Below, piece by piece: positions 1-4,348 of a DNA stretch of 7,266 nucleotides; positions within the stretch are counted from its first letter, which is position 1; the number at the start of each line of letters is the position of its first letter. This stretch comes from Clostridia bacterium (GTDB lineage: Bacteria; Bacillota; Clostridia; Christensenellales; CAG-917). Made by a program: the position numbers and the translations under genes. Under the pieces are notes generated by a model, which saw only the letters and a program-made list of their open reading frames with translations, ran no database searches and was not told the origin of the DNA. The DNA is taken from NCBI GenBank assembly GCA_900769205.1, contig CAAGFS010000179.1, forward strand, positions 1 to 7,266, written 5' to 3'.

Positions 1-852
1 CATTCCGTATCCGCGCAATCGCACGGCAACTGTTTCGCTCAGGGCGTAGATGACTATTTTGGCTTCTTCTGCGGATTTTATATCGCGAGCGGTTGTCGTG
101 CCGTTGGAAACGCTTTTGGGTTTGTCGCTTTCGTAATAGCGTTTGACTTCTTCCGTTTCCACGCCTTTTGCGGCGTTTATCATATTGTCCGCAATCACGC
201 CGAACTGATAGCGCAACGTTTCGCGGTCGGCGTTTGCAAGCTCGCGTATCGTGCGGATATTGAGTTTTTGCAGTTTTTCGGACGTGTGTTTGCCTATCAT
301 AATCATCTCGCTCGGCGACATATCCCCAATGATCGACATATAATGTTCTTCGTCGAGCACGGTGGTGGCGTCGGGCTTTTTGAGATCGCTTCCGAGCTTC
401 GCAAGCGTTTTCGTGAAGGAAACGCCCACTGATATTGTGAGTCCCACTTTTTCTTTGACGGTTTTCCGCAGGGTGTCCGCAATGGTTTTTCCGTCGCCGA
501 AAAGTTTTTCGCAACCCGTGACGTCAAGCCAGCATTCGTCTATTCCGAAACTTTCCACTCTGTCCGTAAAAGACGTGTAGATGTCAAAGACCTGTTTCGA
601 GTATTTGACGTACTCGTCAAAATGGGGCGGAACGAACACTATATCGGGGCATTTTTGTTTTGCCGACCACAGCGTTTCGCCCGTCTGAACGCCCGCTTTT
701 TTCGCAATCTGATTTTTTGCAAGCACGATGCCGTGTCTTGCCTTTGGGTTTCCGCAAACGGCAAGAGGCATCCCGTCGTATTCGGGATGCAGTTTCTGCT
801 CTACGGAAGCGTAGAAGTTGTTCAGGTCGCAATGCAAAATTGTTCTTCCCAC
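1..852 (-). CDS. dinB: DNA polymerase IV (DinB, Y-family translesion polymerase), 3' end outside window
   Basis: Error-prone DNA polymerase that copies past lesions. The first 284 residues are present (counted from a GTG start); family members are usually about 350-420 residues, so the end of the little-finger domain is off the left edge. Visible features: first catalytic Asp in HCDLNNFYASVE (D9), with Tyr14 at the steric-gate position that excludes ribonucleotides; second catalytic pair in SFGIDECWLD (D105, E106); the SVGVSFTKTLAKLGSDLKKPD palm/finger segment near residues 141-161 (read as two stretches, SVGVSFTKTLAK and LGSDLKKPD); and SVSNGTTTARD near 247-257 at the start of the little finger. 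Start choice: the frame is open up to an ATG at 912-910, but that ATG has no nearby Shine-Dalgarno site and would add 20 residues not seen in homologues. The GTG at 852-850 gives the usual N-terminus and lies where a well-formed promoter should begin transcription. It is divergent from galE. No LexA-like box was seen upstream. Identity is secure; the start is less so. Confidence 0.93.
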   Translation of the reverse strand, partial: MGRTILHCDLNNFYASVEQKLHPEYDGMPLAVCGNPKARHGIVLAKNQIAKKAGVQTGETLWSAKQKCPDIVFVPPHFDEYVKYSKQVFDIYTSFTDRVESFGIDECWLDVTGCEKLFGDGKTIADTLRKTVKEKVGLTISVGVSFTKTLAKLGSDLKKPDATTVLDEEHYMSIIGDMSPSEMIMIGKHTSEKLQKLNIRTIRELANADRETLRYQFGVIADNMINAAKGVETEEVKRYYESDKPKSVSNGTTTARDIKSAEEAKIVIYALSETVAVRLRGYGM

Positions 853-858
853 AATTTG

Positions 859-887
859 ATTATATACGATTTTGTCTTGCAAAACAA
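859..887 (-). promoter_or_regulatory. Predicted dinB promoter, probably giving a leaderless mRNA
   Basis: On the minus strand, -35 TTGTTT (887-882), a 17-nt spacer and a perfect -10 TATAAT (864-859). Transcription would be expected about seven bases past the -10, at about 852, which is the first base of the GTG that gives DinB its normal N-terminus. The -35 touches the -35 of the divergent galE promoter at base 882, so two polymerases could not easily bind both at once. Confidence 0.6.
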
Positions 888-905
888 GCGGTTGTAATAT
901 ATAAT
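877..905 (+). promoter_or_regulatory. Predicted sigma-A-type promoter of galE and the downstream run
   Basis: -35 TTGCAA (877-882), exactly 17 nt of spacer, and perfect -10 TATAAT (900-905). The expected start near 912 gives a leader of about 52 nt before galE. It is the only strong promoter seen upstream of the galE-galU-mcsAB-clpC run. It overlaps the divergent dinB promoter. Confidence 0.7.
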
Positions 906-927
906 GTCTCATAGAGTATTTTTATAC

Positions 928-950
928 GCGCACCTGCATACAGAGTGCGC
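928..950 (+). other. Hairpin / inverted repeat in the galE leader, next to the ribosome binding site
   Basis: GCGCACCTG (928-936) pairs with CAG (941-943) plus GTGCGC (945-950), leaving a CATA loop and one bulged A at 944: a nine-pair, GC-rich stem. It ends two bases before the galE Shine-Dalgarno AGGAG (953-957). It could act as an mRNA structure that protects the 5' end or affects initiation, or as a DNA operator (imperfect palindrome near +17 to +39). Its function is not known from sequence. It does not match a riboswitch class I recognise. Confidence 0.5.
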
Positions 951-963
951 ATAGGAGTGAATT

Positions 964-1950
964 ATGATTCTGGTCACCGGCGGAGCGGGCTACATCGGCT
1001 CGCATTGTGTAAGGGAACTCAAAGAGCGCAATATGGACGTCGTGGTTTACGACAACCTTTCGACGGGACACGTCGAGTCCGTGCCTTGCGACGTGCCTTT
1101 CGTCAAGGGCGATATTTTCGACGTGGAACTTCTCAAAGACACCTTTGAAAAATACGGCGTGGATTCCGTGATACATTTCGCGGCGTTTTCGCTTGTCGGG
1201 GAGAGTATGTCCAATCCCGCAAAGTATTATCACAACAACGTTGCCGGCACGCTCGCGCTTCTTGACGCGATGATTGCCAAAGACGTCAAATATCTCGTGT
1301 TCTCGTCGTCTGCGGCAACCTACGGCGATTGCGGAGACGGGCTTATCACCGAAGACAGCCCGCAACGTCCCACGAGCGTTTACGGTCAGACCAAGCTGAT
1401 GATGGAACAGTTTATGCAGGACTACGACAAAGCCTACGGCTTGAAGTACGTTGCGTTGCGTTATTTCAACGCGGCGGGCGCGCACAAGAGCGGTGAAATC
1501 GGCGAAGCGCACAATCCCGAATCCCATCTCATCCCCATCATCTTGCAGGTTGCAAACGGCACGAGAGATCACATCGGCATTTTCGGGGAAGACTATCCCA
1601 CGCCCGACGGCACTTGCGTGAGAGATTATATTCACATCACCGACCTTGCGGACGCGCATATCCGCGCTCTCGACTATCTCAAACACGGCGGAAAGTCCAC
1701 CTATTACAATCTCGGCAACGGCAACGGTTTCAGCGTCAAACAAGTCATTGACGTCACGGAAAAAGTGACGGGACTGAAAATCAAACGCGAAATCGAAGGA
1801 CGTCGTCCCGGCGATCCCGCAACGCTCGTCGCGTCAAGCGAGAAGATAAAGCGCGAATTGGGGTGGAATCCGCAATACGACAGCCTTGAAAGCATAATTT
1901 CTTCCGCGTGGAAGTGGCATTCGACTCATCCGCACGGCTTTGAAAAATGA
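964..1950 (+). CDS. galE: UDP-glucose 4-epimerase
   Basis: Interconverts UDP-glucose and UDP-galactose with bound NAD; cytoplasmic Leloir-pathway enzyme that also supplies precursors for surface glycans. At 328 residues it is of usual length. It is a short-chain dehydrogenase-type Rossmann protein: TGGAGYIG at 5-12 binds NAD; SSSAATYG at 114-121 holds the catalytic Ser116; YGQTK at 140-144 gives the Tyr140/Lys144 pair; HFAAFSLVGES near 71-81 and RYFNAAGAH near 166-174 are GalE signatures; RRPGDPA near 280-286 contacts the nucleotide sugar. The position matching the E. coli Tyr299 gatekeeper is Thr287, a small residue, so UDP-GlcNAc/GalNAc may also be accepted (inference). The ATG follows AGGAG (953-957) at six bases. 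It is the first gene of the plus-strand run, 78 bp before galU. NAD-site and catalytic motifs are intact. Other epimerase/dehydratase functions are unlikely. Confidence 0.95.
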   Translation: MILVTGGAGYIGSHCVRELKERNMDVVVYDNLSTGHVESVPCDVPFVKGDIFDVELLKDTFEKYGVDSVIHFAAFSLVGESMSNPAKYYHNNVAGTLALLDAMIAKDVKYLVFSSSAATYGDCGDGLITEDSPQRPTSVYGQTKLMMEQFMQDYDKAYGLKYVALRYFNAAGAHKSGEIGEAHNPESHLIPIILQVANGTRDHIGIFGEDYPTPDGTCVRDYIHITDLADAHIRALDYLKHGGKSTYYNLGNGNGFSVKQVIDVTEKVTGLKIKREIEGRRPGDPATLVASSEKIKRELGWNPQYDSLESIISSAWKWHSTHPHGFEK

Positions 1951-1963
1951 CTTTCTTTTTCAA
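1940..1963 (+). repeat. AT-rich inverted repeat across the galE stop codon
   Basis: TTGAAAAA (1940-1947) and TTTTTCAA (1956-1963) are perfect complements around an 8-nt loop that begins with the galE TGA. The stem is weak (one G-C pair in each arm) and no separate T run follows, so it is not a convincing terminator. It may slow decay or processing between galE and galU. Confidence 0.3.
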
Positions 1964-1979
1964 GTATCGCACAGTATAA

Positions 1980-1995
1980 GCGACGTTTTCGTCGC
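1980..1995 (+). other. Intergenic hairpin before galU
   Basis: GCGACG (1980-1985) and CGTCGC (1990-1995) form a perfect six-pair stem with a TTTT loop. The same 5' arm can instead pair with AAAACGACG (2003-2011), with one A-A mismatch, giving a longer, mutually exclusive stem that ends two bases before the galU Shine-Dalgarno (2013-2020). No T run follows, so it is not a simple terminator. A role in setting galU translation relative to galE is a guess. Confidence 0.4.
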
Positions 1996-2012
1996 ATAAG
2001 TTAAAACGACGT

Positions 2013-2020
2013 AAGGGGGG
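2013..2020 (+). promoter_or_regulatory. Strong ribosome binding site of galU
   Basis: AAGGGGGG lies eight bases before the ATG at 2029. It fixes the galU start and suggests efficient initiation independent of galE, 78 bp upstream. Confidence 0.7.
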
Positions 2021-2028
2021 ACAAACGT

Positions 2029-2898
2029 ATGTCTGTGAAAAAAGCGATTATTCCTTGCGCGGGCTTCGGTACGAGATTTTTGCCCGTGACCAAGGTTCTG
2101 CCGAAGGAACTTTTGCCAATCGTGGACACTCCCGCTCTGTCCTACATCGTGGACGAAGCGGTTGAAAGCGGTATAAGCGAGATAATGATCGTTTTATCTC
2201 CGCAAAAGCAGGACGTTCGCAAACTTTTCGAGCCGAACGTCGCGCTCAACGAGCGCCTTGCCGAAATAGGCGACGACGCTTCGTTTTCTCTTGCAAACAA
2301 GCGGATAAACGCAAAAATATCCTTTGTCACCCAAGAGAAGATGAACGGCAACGGCAACGCTATTTTGCTTTGCAAAGAGTTTGCGGACGGCGAGCCTTGC
2401 GCGGTGCTTTTCGGCGACGACGTGATGTACGTCGAAGACGGCGAAAAACCCGTCACGAAACAACTTATCGACGCTTTCGACTTCGTGGGCGGAGCGACGA
2501 TCATCGGTTGCCAGAAAACAAGCGAAGAAGTGGCGAGAAGATGCGGAGTGGTGGTCGAAAGCGACCGCGTGTCCGATCGTATCGTCAAAGCGGGCGGAAT
2601 CGTTGAAAAACCGCAGGGCGAATTGCCCGGCAATCTCGTTTCGCTCGGCAGATTTATTCTCACGCCAGATATATTCGACGCAATAGAACGGACTCCGCCC
2701 GTAAACGGCGAGATTTATCTCACGCAGGCAATAGACTTTCTTGCAAAATCGGGCAAAGCGTACGCTTGCGAGTTTAATGCGAGAAGATACGACATCGGCA
2801 ACAAGGAAGGGTATCTCGAAGCCACGATAGAGTTTGCGTTGAGAGATAAAAATCTGCGCAACAATTTCAAAAAATACATAGACGGCATAAAGGCGTAA
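2029..2898 (+). CDS. galU: UTP--glucose-1-phosphate uridylyltransferase (UDP-glucose pyrophosphorylase)
   Basis: Makes UDP-glucose and pyrophosphate from UTP and glucose-1-phosphate in the cytoplasm, the substrate of GalE next door. At 289 residues it is of usual bacterial length. Nucleotidyltransferase-fold signatures are in order: IIPCAGFGTRFLPVTK at 7-22 with KELLPI at 26-31 (nucleotide and phosphate binding); FGDDVM at 128-133, the metal-binding Asp region; IVEKPQ at 191-196 with Lys194 in the sugar-phosphate site; NGEIYLTQAID near 226-236; and YDIGNKEGYLEA at 254-265. The usual GLGHA segment reads GNGNA at 107-111, His replaced by Asn; I do not think this breaks the enzyme, and relatives may share it. 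The start is fixed by the 2013-2020 ribosome binding site. Only 22 bp separate it from mcsAB. Glucose-1-phosphate thymidylyltransferase is the main alternative, but the C-terminal motifs fit GalU better. Confidence 0.94.
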   Translation: MSVKKAIIPCAGFGTRFLPVTKVLPKELLPIVDTPALSYIVDEAVESGISEIMIVLSPQKQDVRKLFEPNVALNERLAEIGDDASFSLANKRINAKISFVTQEKMNGNGNAILLCKEFADGEPCAVLFGDDVMYVEDGEKPVTKQLIDAFDFVGGATIIGCQKTSEEVARRCGVVVESDRVSDRIVKAGGIVEKPQGELPGNLVSLGRFILTPDIFDAIERTPPVNGEIYLTQAIDFLAKSGKAYACEFNARRYDIGNKEGYLEATIEFALRDKNLRNNFKKYIDGIKA

Positions 2899-2907
2899 GA
2901 GCCTTTT
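2889..2907 (+). terminator. Weak hairpin across the galU stop: possible attenuator before mcsAB
   Basis: AAAGGC (2889-2894) pairs perfectly with GCCTTT (2901-2906) around GTAAGA, which contains the galU TAA; one more T follows. The stem has three G-C pairs and the short T run is partly within it, so full termination is doubtful. It is better read as an attenuator or processing site that could lower mcsAB-clpC output relative to galU. Confidence 0.3.
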
Positions 2908-2920
2908 CAACCAAAGAAGA

Positions 2921-4348
2921 ATGCAAAGGACGTGCGACATTTGTAGAAGCGCTCGGGCGGAGTTGTTCGACCGTGTGAGAGAAAACGGCGAGAACAGAGA
3001 ATACGCTTATTGCAAAGCGTGTTATACGTCGTTGCTCAAAGAAGGCAAAAATCCGAGCGAAGAAGCAAAAAGGCGCATCGCAAGATGCGGAATGGAATGC
3101 GACTCGTGCGGATATACGGCGGAAAGATTTGCCGATACGTTTCTTCTCGGTTGCGCGGATTGCTACGACGAAATGCGCGACGTCGTGCTTGAAAAAGCCT
3201 TGCAGGTGCAAGGAGTAAGTCTTGCGGAATTGCAAAATCCCCGTCGTTTTGACGTTGCGCGTTCTTTCGAATTTGCAAAAGAGCAAAAAGAGAGAAGTTG
3301 CAATCGCGGTTTTTTGAAAAGCGCAAGCGAATGCACCGCCGCGGAGCTTGTGGAAAACAACGTCGTTTCTTCACGCATACGGCTTGCGAGAAACGTGCGC
3401 GGAATGGAGTTTCCCGCCAATCTAAGGCGCGTCGATCAACGAGTTGTCGATCTTATAAACGGAGCGTACGAAGCGTCGGCAGGCTTGTTCAACGCAAGGC
3501 TTCTGCCGATGCGCTCTCTCGACAAAGAACAGAAAAAGGCGTTGATAGAACGCCATATTATCTCTCTTGCGCTTGCAAACAACGACGCAAGCGGTGCGGT
3601 GATCGTGGAAGGGGACAAAAAGTACGGGCTTTCCGTTATGGTCAACGAAGAAGACCACCTGAGAGAGCAGAGCGTGGCGGACGGCTTCGACCTTCACGGC
3701 GCGTACGAAAGGATAAAAGCCTACGACGAGCGCCTGTTGCGCACTTTGCCTATCGCGCACGACGAACAACTGGGATTTTTGACTGCGTGCCCCACCAATC
3801 TCGGCACGGGTATGCGCGCGTCGGCTATGCTGTTTCTGCCCGCGCTCAAAAGAGCGGGCGCAATCGAAGACGCGCTCAAAACCTTCAAAAACGAGTTCGG
3901 ACTTACGATAAGGGGCGTTTTCGGCGAAGGGAGCGAATCGGCGTACGATATGTATCAGATTTCCAACTCGCGCACTCTCGGCGTGACGGAAGAAGAAATC
4001 ATATCGCAGGTGGAAAACGCGGTTGTGAGAATGTGCTATCTCGAAAGAGTCGCCCTTGAAAAACTCGCAAAAGAACAACAGACCGCGCTCATCGACGGAA
4101 TATCCAAAAGCTACGCCGTGCTTCAGGGCGCGTACGCGCTTTCCGCAAAGGAGCTTATGAAGTTGCTCGTGGACGTCAAAATCGGCGTCATACTCGGCAT
4201 ATTGCCGATAAAATCAACGCAAAAACTGAACGAAACGATATGGTCTTGCACTTCGTCAGCGCTTACTATCATAGCGGGCAATTCAAGCGAGGAGCGCGAT
4301 AAACTCCGCGCCCGTATCGTCAGAGATATACTTTCGGAGAAAAAATGA
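2921..4348 (+). CDS. mcsAB: McsA-McsB fusion: zinc-finger activator joined to protein-arginine kinase
   Basis: Predicted to phosphorylate arginines on misfolded proteins, marking them for ClpC-ClpP. Residues 1-85 are McsA-like: four CxxC pairs at 5-8, 31-34, 60-63 and 78-81, in the order and spacing of McsA, with FLLGCADCYDEM matching its last finger. The C-terminal UVR domain of McsA is not recognisable; a linker of about 60 residues follows. Residues 145-475 are a complete McsB guanidino-kinase domain: SSRIRLAR at 150-157, NEEDHLR at 242-248, LTACPTNLGTGMRAS at 287-301 with active-site Cys290 and Arg299, RGVFGEGSES at 331-340 with Arg331 and Glu336, and the phosphoarginine-sensing RDxxRA motif (RDKLRA, 459-464). 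The McsB catalytic residues I know are all present. In relatives mcsA and mcsB are separate genes behind ctsR; here they share one uninterrupted frame behind galU. The start ATG has only a poor, very close purine stretch (AAAGAAGA, 2913-2920), but the first CxxC leaves no later choice. It overlaps clpC by four bases. Confidence 0.92.
   Translation: MQRTCDICRSARAELFDRVRENGENREYAYCKACYTSLLKEGKNPSEEAKRRIARCGMECDSCGYTAERFADTFLLGCADCYDEMRDVVLEKALQVQGVSLAELQNPRRFDVARSFEFAKEQKERSCNRGFLKSASECTAAELVENNVVSSRIRLARNVRGMEFPANLRRVDQRVVDLINGAYEASAGLFNARLLPMRSLDKEQKKALIERHIISLALANNDASGAVIVEGDKKYGLSVMVNEEDHLREQSVADGFDLHGAYERIKAYDERLLRTLPIAHDEQLGFLTACPTNLGTGMRASAMLFLPALKRAGAIEDALKTFKNEFGLTIRGVFGEGSESAYDMYQISNSRTLGVTEEEIISQVENAVVRMCYLERVALEKLAKEQQTALIDGISKSYAVLQGAYALSAKELMKLLVDVKIGVILGILPIKSTQKLNETIWSCTSSALTIIAGNSSEERDKLRARIVRDILSEKK
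4336..4348 (+). promoter_or_regulatory. clpC ribosome binding site and ATGA stop-start overlap
   Basis: GGAGA (4336-4340) lies inside the last codons of mcsAB, five bases from the ATG at 4345 counting from GGAG. The ATG shares four bases with the mcsAB TGA (ATGA), a typical arrangement for translational coupling, which would keep kinase and unfoldase in proportion. Confidence 0.7.

Noticed and set aside
910..912. ATG as the dinB start
   Set aside because: Nearest AGGTG is 18 bases away, and the extra 20 residues do not resemble the family; both promoter elements would lie inside the coding region. Kept as the alternative start.
840..963. CtsR box, CIRCE element or LexA box near the divergent promoters
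   Set aside because: No tandem GGTCAAA heptads, no TTAGCACTC repeat and no GAAC-N4-GTTC motif found by eye.
922..1743. Open frame on the minus strand opposite galE (273 codons)
   Set aside because: Antisense to conserved GalE motifs; no domain recognised.
1952..1980. Separate galU promoter using TATAAG at 1975-1980
   Set aside because: The hexamer 17 bases upstream (TTTCTT) is a poor -35, and the closest TTGAAA is too far away (29 bases).
3350..3352. Internal GTG start that could yield a separate McsB
   Set aside because: GGAG lies only three bases away, too close, and the product would lack nearly all of the segment before SSRIRLAR that McsB normally has. A minor internal product is not excluded.
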